Part shown: positions 44,519 through 52,673 of the stretch, piece by piece
How positions within the stretch are numbered: position 1 is the stretch's first letter
Layout of the letters: each line of letters starts with the position of its first letter
From: an uncultured Selenomonas sp.
GTDB lineage: Bacteria > Bacillota > Negativicutes > Selenomonadales > Selenomonadaceae
Reading direction: 5' to 3'
Assembly (NCBI GenBank): GCA_934202005.1
Contig: CAKPXP010000007.1
Location: 1-64,000, forward strand
Length of the DNA stretch: 64,000 bases
Translations under genes and position numbers: made by a program
Notes under the pieces: generated by a model
The model's input: the letters and a program-made list of their open reading frames with translations, nothing else
What the model was told of the DNA's origin: nothing
Databases searched by the model: none

Positions 44519-45325
44519 TCATATAAGTCCCTTCGCCATGAGCTGACGGATGCCGAGGAGCACGCCGCCCTCCTCGTTGCTCGCCGTCTCGTAGCGCGCC
44601 GCCGCCTTGACGGCGGGATGCGCGTTGGCCATCGCGAAACTATAGCCCACAGCGCCGAGCATCTCGCGGTCGTTGAGATAGTCGCCGAACGCCGCGCACT
44701 CCTCCGGCCGGATGCCGAAGTGCTTCTGCATCGCGCGCACGGCGATGCCCTTGTTCGCGCCGGGCGCCATGATGTCGAGCCAGTAGTCGCTCGAGAGCAC
44801 GACCTGCTGCGCAGTGCGCCATTTCTCGACGAGCGGCTCGATGCGCTCCTTGGAATGCGCCGTCACGTCGAAAAAAGACACCTTGACGCACGTATCCTCC
44901 ACCGCAGCGAACGATGGCACCCAGGCCGCGTGCGTATAGTATTTCCGCAGCTCGGCGACGTTCTCCTCGCTGCGCTGCGACGCGAGCGCATAGGCGTCCC
45001 GCAGGCCGCAGAACACGCAGAAAATGCCGGGATCCGCGGCGTACACCTCCTCGAGGATCGCGTGCGCCGCCGCCTGCTCCATCGGCCATGTGAAAAGCGT
45101 CTCGCCCCGGTAGACGACGTTCGTGCCGTTCTCCGCGAGGAAGAGGAACTCGTCCTCGTAGCGCGGGAAACTCTCGGCGAGCGAGAAATACTGCCGCCCG
45201 CTCGCGGGGGCGAAGCGCACGCCGCGCGCGGCAAGCTCCGCCGCGAGCGCGTCGAAGCCCTCCGGCACCTGTCCCCTGCCGTCGAGCAGCGTGCCGTCCA
45301 TATCGGAAAAAATCATCTTGATCAT
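44519..45325 (-). CDS. HAD-superfamily hydrolase, Cof type
   Basis: 268 residues from ATG 45325 with GAGGAG upstream. Catalytic motif I FSDMDGTLLDGRG (nucleophile Asp and acid/base Asp), a C2 cap, and motif IV CAAFGDYLNDREML. Cof-type HAD proteins dephosphorylate sugar phosphates, nucleotides or flavin intermediates; specificity cannot be read from sequence. Confidence 0.9.
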   Translation of the reverse strand: MIKMIFSDMDGTLLDGRGQVPEGFDALAAELAARGVRFAPASGRQYFSLAESFPRYEDEFLFLAENGTNVVYRGETLFTWPMEQAAAHAILEEVYAADPGIFCVFCGLRDAYALASQRSEENVAELRKYYTHAAWVPSFAAVEDTCVKVSFFDVTAHSKERIEPLVEKWRTAQQVVLSSDYWLDIMAPGANKGIAVRAMQKHFGIRPEECAAFGDYLNDREMLGAVGYSFAMANAHPAVKAAARYETASNEEGGVLLGIRQLMAKGLI

Positions 45326-45507
45326 ACGTTCTCCTCTGTCTGTGCCTGCGGCTCGCGCCGCCCATATCACGTCACACCTCATTATAACACGTGCCGCGCC
45401 CTGGAAAAAGAAAAAAGCGGCCGCCCGGCCACCAAATACGCCGCACGCCGCAAAGCCGCTGCCAGACCGCGGAGCAAACGGAAAATACAGCCGCCGCAAA
45501 CGGCCTC

Positions 45508-46179
45508 TCACCGTTCCACGCGCACCTCGCGGGCAGGCGTGAACCGCCAGCGCGCGTCGGCGAGCGCGTCGGCGAGCGCCGTGTCATGCGTCGAGAAGAG
45601 CACCGTCTTGCCCGCCCGCTTGAGCGCGCGCAGGAAGTCCGTGAGCCACGCGGCCCCCGCCTCGTCGAGCGCCGCGAGCGGCTCGTCGAGCGTCCAGACC
45701 GCGGGATTCATCGTGAGGACGGCGGCGATGGCCGTCCGCTTCTGCTCGCCGCCGGAGAGCGTATAGGGGGCGCGCGCCGCGAGGTGCTCGATGCCGCAGA
45801 GCGCGAGCGCGTCCTCGACGCGCTGCCGCACCTCAGCCGCGGAGAACCCCATCTGCTCCGGCCCGAACGCGAGCTCCTCCCAGACGCTCGCCGAGAAGAG
45901 CTGCACGGCGGGATTCTGCCAGACATAGCCCACGCGCTGATGGAACCATTTCGCGTAGCGATGCTCCCGCATGCGCCGCGCCGTGATCTCCGTGCCCTCG
46001 AAGAGATACCGCCCGACCTCCGGGAAAATCAGCCCGTTCATGAGGCGCAGGAGCGTCGATTTCCCCGCGCCGTTCGGCCCGAGGAGCGCGACCGTCTCCC
46101 CTTTCGCCGCCGCGGCGGTCACATGGCGGAGCGCGGGCGCGCCGTCATAGGCAAAGCAGACATCATCTAGCTCGATCAT
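45508..46179 (-). CDS. ECF transporter ATPase (nickel/cobalt), CbiO/LarO-like
   Basis: 223 residues from ATG 46179, which overlaps the CbiQ-like gene's stop as ATGA. Walker A GPNGAGKST, Q-loop VWQNP, signature LSGGEQKR, Walker B VWTLDEPLAALD, switch His STHD. It energises uptake with the adjacent T component and NikMN-type substrate subunit. The larE gene upstream suggests the metal is nickel, as in the larMNQO transporter of Lactobacillus plantarum. Confidence 0.9.
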   Translation of the reverse strand: MIELDDVCFAYDGAPALRHVTAAAAKGETVALLGPNGAGKSTLLRLMNGLIFPEVGRYLFEGTEITARRMREHRYAKWFHQRVGYVWQNPAVQLFSASVWEELAFGPEQMGFSAAEVRQRVEDALALCGIEHLAARAPYTLSGGEQKRTAIAAVLTMNPAVWTLDEPLAALDEAGAAWLTDFLRALKRAGKTVLFSTHDTALADALADARWRFTPAREVRVER

Positions 46180-46994
46180 CCAAGCACCCCCCAGCGCGCG
46201 AGCGCGCCCTCCAGCCAGAGAAACAGCAAACCATCCAGCACCGCGGCGAGCGGCGGCAGCCACACGCCCGCCGCGCCGGTCCCCGCCGCCTTGCGGGCGC
46301 GCGGATACTCCCCCGTGAAGCCGCGGCAGACCATCGCCTCATACGTCGCCTCCGAGAGCCGCTGCGCGCGCAAAAAGAGCGTGCCGAGCACAGCGCCCGC
46401 CGCGCGCTGCTTCCTGCGGTTCCTCCCGACGGAGCGCATCTTGAGCGCCGTGAGCAGCGCTCCCGCCTCCTCGCCGAGCAGGAAGATGCCCCGCAGCGTC
46501 GTATCGAGCAAAAAAATCACCGTCTGCGGCACGCGCAGCGACGCGAGCGCCCCCGTGAGCGCGTGCCAGGGCACCGTCTCCCCCACGAGCAGCACCGCCC
46601 CCAGCGTCAGGAATGTCTTGACGGGCAGGAGCAGCGCGCGCCCGGCGCCCCAGAAGACCGCCGGCGCCGCGAGCAGCAGGGAAAAGGCCGCCGCCGCGAG
46701 CGCCCCGCCGAACACGCGCCGGAGAGAGCGCCCGTCGCAAAGCATCAGCGCCGCGAGCAGCAGCGCGAGCTGGCAGCCGAGGAACGGCAGCCCCACCGCG
46801 AGCGCCGTGAGGAGCACCCAGCAGAAAAGCAGCGCCAGAAGCCCCCGCGGCGACCACCGGAGCGCGCGCCCCCCATCGCGCCGCAGCGACGCGAGCGCCT
46901 GCATGATACGCAAAAAAGACCGGGACAAGAACGCGTCCCGATCTCTCGTCGGCCGATATGCCTCATCCGTGCGGGCCCAGGCCGGAAGTTCCAT
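46176..46994 (-). CDS. ECF transporter T component, CbiQ/LarQ-like
   Basis: 272 residues from ATG 46994 (MELPAWARTDEAYRP), the first ATG after the CbiM-like gene. Five or six hydrophobic segments follow (LLALLFCWVLLTALAVGLPF and on), with the coupling-helix region SVGRNRR and TYEAMVCRGFTGEYP, whose CRGF block is the conserved A-R-G type contact with the ATPase. Codon use is strongly GC-biased like its neighbours. Confidence 0.85.
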   Translation of the reverse strand: MELPAWARTDEAYRPTRDRDAFLSRSFLRIMQALASLRRDGGRALRWSPRGLLALLFCWVLLTALAVGLPFLGCQLALLLAALMLCDGRSLRRVFGGALAAAAFSLLLAAPAVFWGAGRALLLPVKTFLTLGAVLLVGETVPWHALTGALASLRVPQTVIFLLDTTLRGIFLLGEEAGALLTALKMRSVGRNRRKQRAAGAVLGTLFLRAQRLSEATYEAMVCRGFTGEYPRARKAAGTGAAGVWLPPLAAVLDGLLFLWLEGALARWGVLG

Positions 46995-47008
46995 GAAAAC
47001 CGCCTCTT

Positions 47009-48016
47009 TCAGCACCCCGCGGACGGCGCGCCATAGTCCGTACGCGGCCGCCGCAGCGTGGCCGCGAGCTTGAAGAAAATCACGAGCAGCGCCGTGCCGA
47101 TCACGGCGGAAAGGATATAGCCGAGCGCCTCGGGCATCCCGGCGACCGCATAGTCCGGCAGCAGCGCCGGGAGCGAGAATCCCTGCGTCATGCCCGAGGG
47201 CGTATAGCCAAGCGGCGCGCCGAGCTCCGCCGTCTCCCGAAGCTCCTCCGCGTCCCACTCGCCCCAGGCCGTGCCCGCGGCGAGCAGGCCGAGCGGCGTC
47301 GCCGCGATGAGCAGCGCGAGCAGGCCGTAGACCGCGCGCGGCGCACGGGCGCGCGCGCCGCGCACGAGCTCCGGCGCCGCCTTTTTCAAATAGGCGAGCA
47401 CCGCCGTCGTGAAGACGACCTCCGCGAAGCCGAACAACGTCAGATGACCGACCATCATCGCGGGGATGGAAACGGAGAGCGGATACGGGCAGTAGAGCGC
47501 CTGCCCCGCCGCGTCGTGGAAGAGCAGCGGCTGGACGCCGAACTCGATGGCCGCGAGCAGCGCGGCGAGGTTGATGCCCGCGTAGGCGCCCGCGCCCGCC
47601 GCCACGAGCGCATGCCCCGGTAGCACGCGGCGCACCGCGCGGCAGGCCGCCCAGCCCGCAAGCGGCAGCGCGAATGCCATGTTGAAGCAGTTCGCGCCGA
47701 ACGCGAGGATGCCGCCATCCCCGAAAAAGAGCGCCTGCACGAAGAGCGCCGTACTCACCGCGAGGCACGCACCCCACGGGCCGAAGAGCAGCGCGAGCAG
47801 CACGCCGCCCACGGCGTGCCCCGTCGTGCCGCCCGGCAGCGGCAGATTGAACATCATCGCGAGGAACGAAAACGCCGCGCCGATGCCGAGCAGCGGCAGC
47901 CGCTCCCGCGGGATCTCCTTTTTCACCTTGCTCACCGCGATGAGCCAGACCGGCAGCATCGCCGCCCCCATCACCGCGCACGTCTGCGGACTCAGATAGT
48001 TCTCTGGAATATGCAA
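47009..48016 (-). CDS. ECF transporter substrate subunit, NikMN/CbiM fused to PDGLE domain
   Basis: 335 residues starting at TTG 48016 (LHIPENYLSPQTC), with AGGAGGAG 5 nt upstream. The family's invariant M-H-I-P-E-x-Y-L-S start is preserved only with this TTG; its His2 is the metal ligand. The CbiM region spans ~1-215, and the C-terminal ~240-330 (RAVYGLLALLIAATPLGLLA, GxW, then a last membrane helix) is a PDGLE/NikN-like domain. Fusion of M and N is typical for nickel or cobalt ECF transporters. Confidence 0.88.
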   Translation of the reverse strand: MHIPENYLSPQTCAVMGAAMLPVWLIAVSKVKKEIPRERLPLLGIGAAFSFLAMMFNLPLPGGTTGHAVGGVLLALLFGPWGACLAVSTALFVQALFFGDGGILAFGANCFNMAFALPLAGWAACRAVRRVLPGHALVAAGAGAYAGINLAALLAAIEFGVQPLLFHDAAGQALYCPYPLSVSIPAMMVGHLTLFGFAEVVFTTAVLAYLKKAAPELVRGARARAPRAVYGLLALLIAATPLGLLAAGTAWGEWDAEELRETAELGAPLGYTPSGMTQGFSLPALLPDYAVAGMPEALGYILSAVIGTALLVIFFKLAATLRRPRTDYGAPSAGC

Positions 48017-48386
48017 TGGCTCTCCTCCTCTGCCGCCCGGCTGAACGCAGCGGGACGGGACACGCAGGGAAACGCGGATGAGCGTCAAGCGCAGCGGCGG
48101 TGGAAAGGATGATCCCGGCATGATCCCCCGCCGTGCCGCACCTCTTCCACCGCTGCGCCGCATTTCCCTGTGAAAGACATCATAAATTCTTTTTCATCTT
48201 AACGCAGGAAACGCCCCGGCGGAAGCCCCCAAGGGGGATGACGCCGCCAAAATCCGCCTGGGCCGCTCAGCGCCGCGGACGCGGCAGCCTCCCGCGATGC
48301 CGCTGACGCGGGCAGCGCGCCCCTCGTCAGCGCGGCGCGAGACGCCGGCAGGGCGTCTTTCGCGCGGCCAGGCGGCGACACGCCCC
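48017..48386. other. Intergenic region in the lar/nickel cluster
   Basis: 370 bp between the 95-aa gene and the transporter. It contains an element-C-like fragment (CACCTCTTCCACCGCTGCG at about 48139) and an AT-rich patch (AAAAAGAATTTATGATG on the minus strand near 48190) that could hold a promoter. No metal riboswitch or gene was recognised. Confidence 0.4.
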
Positions 48387-48674
48387 TCACTCCCGCAGCA
48401 GCTGCCGCCGCGCGTAGAGATCCGTCGCGGTGTCGAGCATCTCCTTCCACGAGCCGAACCGCGTCGCGCGCCGCACATACGCGTCCATCTCCTCCTCCGG
48501 CAGCGCCTCGAACTCCGCCTGCGAGCGCACGCGGGAACGCCCGCCCGCGAGGAACCGCTCGAACGAGCGGCAATGCGTGAACCGCCGCATGAACGAGCGG
48601 TCGAAAAGCTCCGAAAAATCCACCGCCTGCGGCAATCTGCCCGGCAGCTGGTAATACCCTGTAATCTTCACCAT
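48387..48674 (-). CDS. Unknown 95-residue protein in the larE-nickel transporter cluster
   Basis: Starts at ATG 48674 (MVKITGYYQLPGRLPQAVDF) with GGGGAG 6 nt upstream. Predicted soluble and helical in the C-terminal half (EALPEEEMDAYVRRATRFGS, WKEMLDTATDLY). One Cys, several Arg. I do not recognise the family. Its place between larE and the metal transporter suggests a role in nickel-pincer cofactor metabolism or its control, but that is position only. Confidence 0.55.
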   Translation of the reverse strand: MVKITGYYQLPGRLPQAVDFSELFDRSFMRRFTHCRSFERFLAGGRSRVRSQAEFEALPEEEMDAYVRRATRFGSWKEMLDTATDLYARRQLLRE

Positions 48675-48820
48675 GTCAATCTCCCCTTCGTGCGCGCACC
48701 TTGACGCGCGTCTGCCGCCCGGGCGCGCGTCAGGCCATCTCGGCACGCGCTGTCCCGCGGGGCGCCGTCACCCTCGGCGCGCCCCGGCCCTTCGTGCGCC
48801 ATCCGCGCCCCGGCGAAAAC

Positions 48821-49669
48821 TCAGCGGATCTCCGGAGCGCTCTCCCCTTCCCGCGCGAGCCCCTCGTTCATATTCCCCGAGCGGAAGCCGCGCAGGTCGA
48901 GCGAGACATAGGCGAAGCCGAGCCCCGCGAGCGCCTCCTGCACGCGATCCACGAGCCCCTCCGTGAAGAGCCGCGCGATATCCTCCGGCAGGAGCTCGAT
49001 GCGCGCGAGCCGCCCGCCCTCATGCACGCGCACGCGCAGCTGGCGGAACCCCAGTCCCAGCAGGAACTCCTCCGCGCGGTTCACGCGCGAAAGCCCCTCG
49101 CGCGTGAGCTGCTCCCCGTAGGCGAAGCGCGACGCGAGGCACGCCATCGACGGCTTGTCCCAGGTCGCGAGGCCGAGCGCACGAGAGAGCGCGCGGATGT
49201 CCGCTTTATGGAAGCCCACCGCGTGGAGCGGACTCTTGATAGCGAGCTCCGCGAGCGCGCGCCGCCCCGGCCGGTAGTCGCCATCATCGTCGAGATTCGT
49301 CCCGTCGACGACCGCGCGCAGGCCGCGCGCCGCCGCGAGCTCCTTGAGCCGCGTGAAGAGCGCGTGCTTGCAGAGATAGCAGCGATCCGCAGGATTCGCC
49401 GCGACGCCCGGCACCGCGAGCGTATCGAACTCCACGACGACATGCGCGATGCCGCGCCGCGCACAGAATGCCGCCGCCTCCTCCACCTCGCGCCGCGGCA
49501 CGAACGGCGACGCCGCCGTAAAAGCGACCGCCCGCTCCCCGAGCGCCTCCTGCGCCGCCGCGAGCAAGAGCGTCGAGTCCACGCCGCCGGAAAACGCCAC
49601 CGCCACCGAGCCGCAAGATACCAGCTCCGCCGCGAGGCGCGCGCGCTTTTCCTCCAGATCCTGTTCCAT
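48821..49669 (-). CDS. larE: LarE, ATP-dependent sulfur transferase for nickel-pincer cofactor
   Basis: 282 residues. PP-loop ATP-binding motif SGGVDS at residues 27-32. LarE adenylates and thiolates pyridinium-dicarboxylate mononucleotide to build the SCS pincer nucleotide used by lactate racemase. C177 (MACLASR) matches the sacrificial Cys176 of L. plantarum LarE. C97 and C100 (DRCYLC) give a third and fourth thiol site, so this may be the multi-cysteine form that holds an Fe-S cluster and recycles. larA, larB and larC are not in view. First gene of the cluster; GGAGGAG precedes ATG. Confidence 0.88.
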   Translation of the reverse strand: MEQDLEEKRARLAAELVSCGSVAVAFSGGVDSTLLLAAAQEALGERAVAFTAASPFVPRREVEEAAAFCARRGIAHVVVEFDTLAVPGVAANPADRCYLCKHALFTRLKELAAARGLRAVVDGTNLDDDGDYRPGRRALAELAIKSPLHAVGFHKADIRALSRALGLATWDKPSMACLASRFAYGEQLTREGLSRVNRAEEFLLGLGFRQLRVRVHEGGRLARIELLPEDIARLFTEGLVDRVQEALAGLGFAYVSLDLRGFRSGNMNEGLAREGESAPEIR

Positions 49670-49726
49670 GATGTCTCCTCCTGTCCGACAGTTTCCTCTA
49701 TTATACGCGATAATATACGCGATAAA

Positions 49727-49761
49727 ACAGCAGCAAGGAAGCGATTCTTCCTTACTGCTGT
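49727..49761 (-). terminator. Terminator after the restriction gene
   Basis: On the minus strand ACAGCAGTAAGGAAG-AATCG-CTTCCTTGCTGCTGT then TTTAT. Immediately downstream a 12-bp unit TATACGCGATAA is repeated in tandem (about 49703-49726), overlapping a -10 (TATAAT, 49700-49705) for larE. Confidence 0.8.
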
Positions 49762-49776
49762 CTTATCCGAAACGTT

Positions 49777-50703
49777 TCATACGCTTAAATCAAGCGGCAG
49801 GTCTGAGATATCCTTGAGACGCCTGCCATCGATCAACGTATTAAGCAGCTGTCTGACATCATCCACTGCCGGGTTCCGGTCTGCCAGCTCGTCAACAGTC
49901 CGGACGAGCTCGTACAGAGCGAAATGATACACGCAGTCGACATCGCCTGTCCCAAGAGCCAAAGACGCCAGCCGCGAGGGAGCAGGCTCGCCGGTGACGA
50001 CGACGATATGCGGGAGATTCCCTTTGCGGTTGCGGATGAGATTCAGCGCCTCGGTGCGGCTGTTCTGCGCCCGGTCGCTGCGCATAGTCCACTTGGCGGA
50101 CACAGAGGCATGCAGCACCGGTTTGCCGCCATTGGCCTTGCGGATGGCGGCTGCCTTCGCGATACAGCCATTGACGATTGCCTCAGGAGTATTCAACGCC
50201 TCGTCCGTATAGAGATCCCGATAGACAATCACATCCGGCGCGACCATATAGTCGTTGCCAAGCACCGCAGCCAGATGAACATCGCTCTTGACCAACGCGT
50301 TGAGATAAGCGAGATGCTCATACTGCGCGAAATCAGAAGTTTTCACCGCATTCTTGTTGCCGAGTTTCAAGATATGCCAATTCCCTGGCCTGATATGCTG
50401 CAAACGTGGGAATGTCGCCTGCAAAAATTCCATGACCTTTTCTTCAAACACGCTGCCGCTTGTCTGTCCCTTGGCTTTCTTCCGTTCCGAGTAACCGGTT
50501 GGAGCGTCCCGCACGATACCAGTCCGACCCGTTACCTCTTGCAGAATCAGCGCATGGATCCCCTGGGCAAGCAGTACGGAGAGCTTGTTGCTCCGATCCG
50601 CGTTAGAAGGGATGCCGCCTGCGTCTACAGAAAGGATGGTATCCAGGAGATTCTTATGAAATACGCTCCGCTCGCGCGAGAGCAAAACCTTGTCCACTGG
50701 CAT
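49777..50703 (-). CDS. NgoMIV-family type II restriction endonuclease
   Basis: 308 residues. Several blocks match my memory of R.NgoMIV (cuts GCCGGC): VFHKNLLD, LQHIRPGNWHI, ASVSAKWTMRSDRAQN, NLIRNRKGNLPHIVVVTGEP, CVYHFALYEL and the C-terminal GRRLKDISDLPLDLSV. Metal-binding candidates are the Asp of APDVIVYR and K/D in SAKWTMRSD. The ATG at 50703 overlaps the methyltransferase end by 50 bp. Codon use is less GC-rich than neighbours, consistent with transfer. Confidence 0.85.
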   Translation of the reverse strand: MPVDKVLLSRERSVFHKNLLDTILSVDAGGIPSNADRSNKLSVLLAQGIHALILQEVTGRTGIVRDAPTGYSERKKAKGQTSGSVFEEKVMEFLQATFPRLQHIRPGNWHILKLGNKNAVKTSDFAQYEHLAYLNALVKSDVHLAAVLGNDYMVAPDVIVYRDLYTDEALNTPEAIVNGCIAKAAAIRKANGGKPVLHASVSAKWTMRSDRAQNSRTEALNLIRNRKGNLPHIVVVTGEPAPSRLASLALGTGDVDCVYHFALYELVRTVDELADRNPAVDDVRQLLNTLIDGRRLKDISDLPLDLSV

Positions 50704-51631
50704 GAAGCGCCTCCTTTATCTTCTCTCCCACTGCTTTGGCGACGGGCGGCGGGAATGCGTTGCCGATCATCCTGCAAGCGCGGGTCTTGCCCCTGCCAAA
50801 AGTCCATGTATCGGGAAACCCTTGGATGCGGGCTATCATACGCGGTGTCAGCCGCGGCATGCCTGCGAAGTCCGGATCTGGAGCTTCATTCGCGATGCTC
50901 TTGCCCTCGACCTGCATTTCCGACCAGGCGCGGCGCGCGCGGGTCGGGCCGAGATCAGGGCCGCCGTGCTTCTTGGATCCACCGACGATGGTCGGGGCGA
51001 TACGATCTGCCTGCCTTGCCCATGCTTTTGCTTTTTTCCATCCCCGCTCGGCCATGAGGTCGTAGAGCAACTCCCCAACAGACGGCGTACATTCCGGATG
51101 CGGTTCCGGATACGAAAACGTGAACCGTCCCCGTTCATCGTTGCGTATCCCGACAATCACGACGCGCGGCCGCAACTGGGACACTCCATAATCCGAAGCC
51201 TGCAACAACTTAATTTGTACATCATAGCCCATACGCGCAATCGTCTGCAAAATATCATCGCGGTATGCATGAAAGGATGGGTCAAGGAATCCCCGTACGT
51301 TCTCCAACATGACAGCGCGCGGTTCCATTTCATGGATGAGACGCAACGCCTCCGGAAAAAGATCACGTTCATCATCAGCCCCAAGCTGCTTGCCCGCCAC
51401 CGAAAAAGGAGGACATGGGACACCGCCTGCCAGCAGATCGACGCCACGGTAGGGTCGGCCGTCGAAATCGCGGACATCGGCGCAGATGACAGGCCATTCC
51501 GGGCGATTCATCCGCAGAACCTCGCAGTATTCCGCTTCATATTCTACCAATGCCACATGCGTAAAGCCAGCCATAGCCAATCCCAGTGCCTGTCCGCCAG
51601 CACCTGCGCAAATTTCGACACAAGTCAGCAT
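50654..51631 (-). CDS. DNA (cytosine-5-)-methyltransferase
   Basis: 325 residues from ATG 51631 (MLTCVEICAGAGGQALGLAM), with GGAGAG 5 nt upstream. Motif I EICAGAGGQ, motif IV catalytic GGVPCPPFSVAG, motif VI MLENVRGFLD, motif VIII RPRVVIVG, and motif X near MIGNAFPPPVAKAVG. Paired with the overlapping NgoMIV-like nuclease, so it should protect GCCGGC sites. The pair lies between larE and ung. Confidence 0.92.
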   Translation of the reverse strand: MLTCVEICAGAGGQALGLAMAGFTHVALVEYEAEYCEVLRMNRPEWPVICADVRDFDGRPYRGVDLLAGGVPCPPFSVAGKQLGADDERDLFPEALRLIHEMEPRAVMLENVRGFLDPSFHAYRDDILQTIARMGYDVQIKLLQASDYGVSQLRPRVVIVGIRNDERGRFTFSYPEPHPECTPSVGELLYDLMAERGWKKAKAWARQADRIAPTIVGGSKKHGGPDLGPTRARRAWSEMQVEGKSIANEAPDPDFAGMPRLTPRMIARIQGFPDTWTFGRGKTRACRMIGNAFPPPVAKAVGEKIKEALHASGQGFALARAERIS

Positions 51632-51720
51632 GATCTCTCCTTCTCGCTTGCCAATCGATAACCCCTCAGTTTGTGCATGTCGCCTGCGAACTCTCAAAAC
51701 GGCGCCTGCATCCCGCCGCC

Positions 51721-52398
51721 TCAGATATCCGGCAGCTGCCAGTCGATGGGCGTCTCGCCGCAGCTCTCGAGGAACTGGTTCACGCGGGAGAACGGCCGGC
51801 TGCCGAAGAAACCGCGGCTCGCGGAGAGCGGGCTCGGGTGCGGCGACTCGACGATGTAGTGGCGCGGATTCGTGATCATCGCCTTCTTGCGCCGCGCGGG
51901 CGATCCCCAGAGGATAAAGGCCATCGGCTTCTCGCGCTCGTTGAGCAGCTCGATGATGCGGTCCGTGAAGATCTCCCAGCCCTGCCCGTGATGGGAGTTC
52001 GCCTGATGCTCGCGCACCGTGAGCACCGTGTTCAGGAGCAGCACGCCCTGATCCGCCCACGGCTTCAGGCAGCCGTTGTTCGGGATGCGGCAGCCGAGAT
52101 CCGTCTGCAGCTCCTTGAAGATATTGAGGAGGCTCGGCGGCGGCTCGACGCCCGGCAGCACGGAGAACGAGAGCCCGTGCGCCTGCCCCGGCCCGTGGTA
52201 CGGGTCCTGACCGAGGATGACGACCTTCGTCGCCGCGTAGCTCGTATAGTGGAGCGCGTTGAAGATCGCGAACATGTCGGGGTAGACGCGCGTCGTCCGA
52301 TACTCGTGGATGAGGAACTCGCGCAGCTTCTTGTAATACGGCTTCTCGAGCTCCGGATTCAGCAGTGGCGCCCAATCGTTATGAAAAATCTCCATCAA
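51721..52398 (-). CDS. ung: Uracil-DNA glycosylase
   Basis: 225 residues. The water-activating motif [17 protein letters not shown] (D65) and the leucine-loop motif [16 protein letters not shown] are intact, as is [14 protein letters not shown]. Removes uracil from DNA to start base excision repair. Host-like codon use. No link to the neighbouring restriction genes is implied beyond position. Confidence 0.97.
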   Translation of the reverse strand: MMEIFHNDWAPLLNPELEKPYYKKLREFLIHEYRTTRVYPDMFAIFNALHYTSYAATKVVILGQDPYHGPGQAHGLSFSVLPGVEPPPSLLNIFKELQTDLGCRIPNNGCLKPWADQGVLLLNTVLTVREHQANSHHGQGWEIFTDRIIELLNEREKPMAFILWGSPARRKKAMITNPRHYIVESPHPSPLSASRGFFGSRPFSRVNQFLESCGETPIDWQLPDI

Positions 52399-52673
52399 CG
52401 AAACCTTCCTTCCTAATGATCCACCGATTCATTCAGCAATCTGGTCGTATCTGGCACTCGCGTTGAACGGTAACGAACATTAGCCTTCCCCTCAGGGGAA
52501 GGGGGACCGCGAAGCGGTGGAAGAGGTGTTGCACGGCGGGGGAATGCGCCGAAAAACCTAAATTCGAGGCAAAACACCTCTTCCGCCTCTTCCGCCTCGC
52601 TGCGCTCGGCACCTTCCCCTAAAGGGAAGGTTAGTAAAACGCAGGGTGCCGAATTAATCAGTGGTTCCTTAAC
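52399..52673. repeat. Intergenic region with two element-C copies and an element-B end
   Basis: 52484-52530 reads GAAGGGGGACCGCGAAGCGG then TGGAAGAGGTGTT (inverted element C); 52574-52630 is a forward copy; 52645-52671 is a free end of element B (CCGAATTAATCAGTGGTTCC). No gene is seen. Confidence 0.65.

Noticed and set aside
46995..47981. Long N-terminal extension of the CbiQ-like frame
   Set aside because: It lies antiframe within the CbiM-like gene and is Gly/Ala/Arg shadow; the ATG at 46994 begins the conserved protein.
48017..48386. Cobalamin or NiCo riboswitch before the metal transporter
   Set aside because: No B12-box or NiCo four-way junction motif was seen on either strand.
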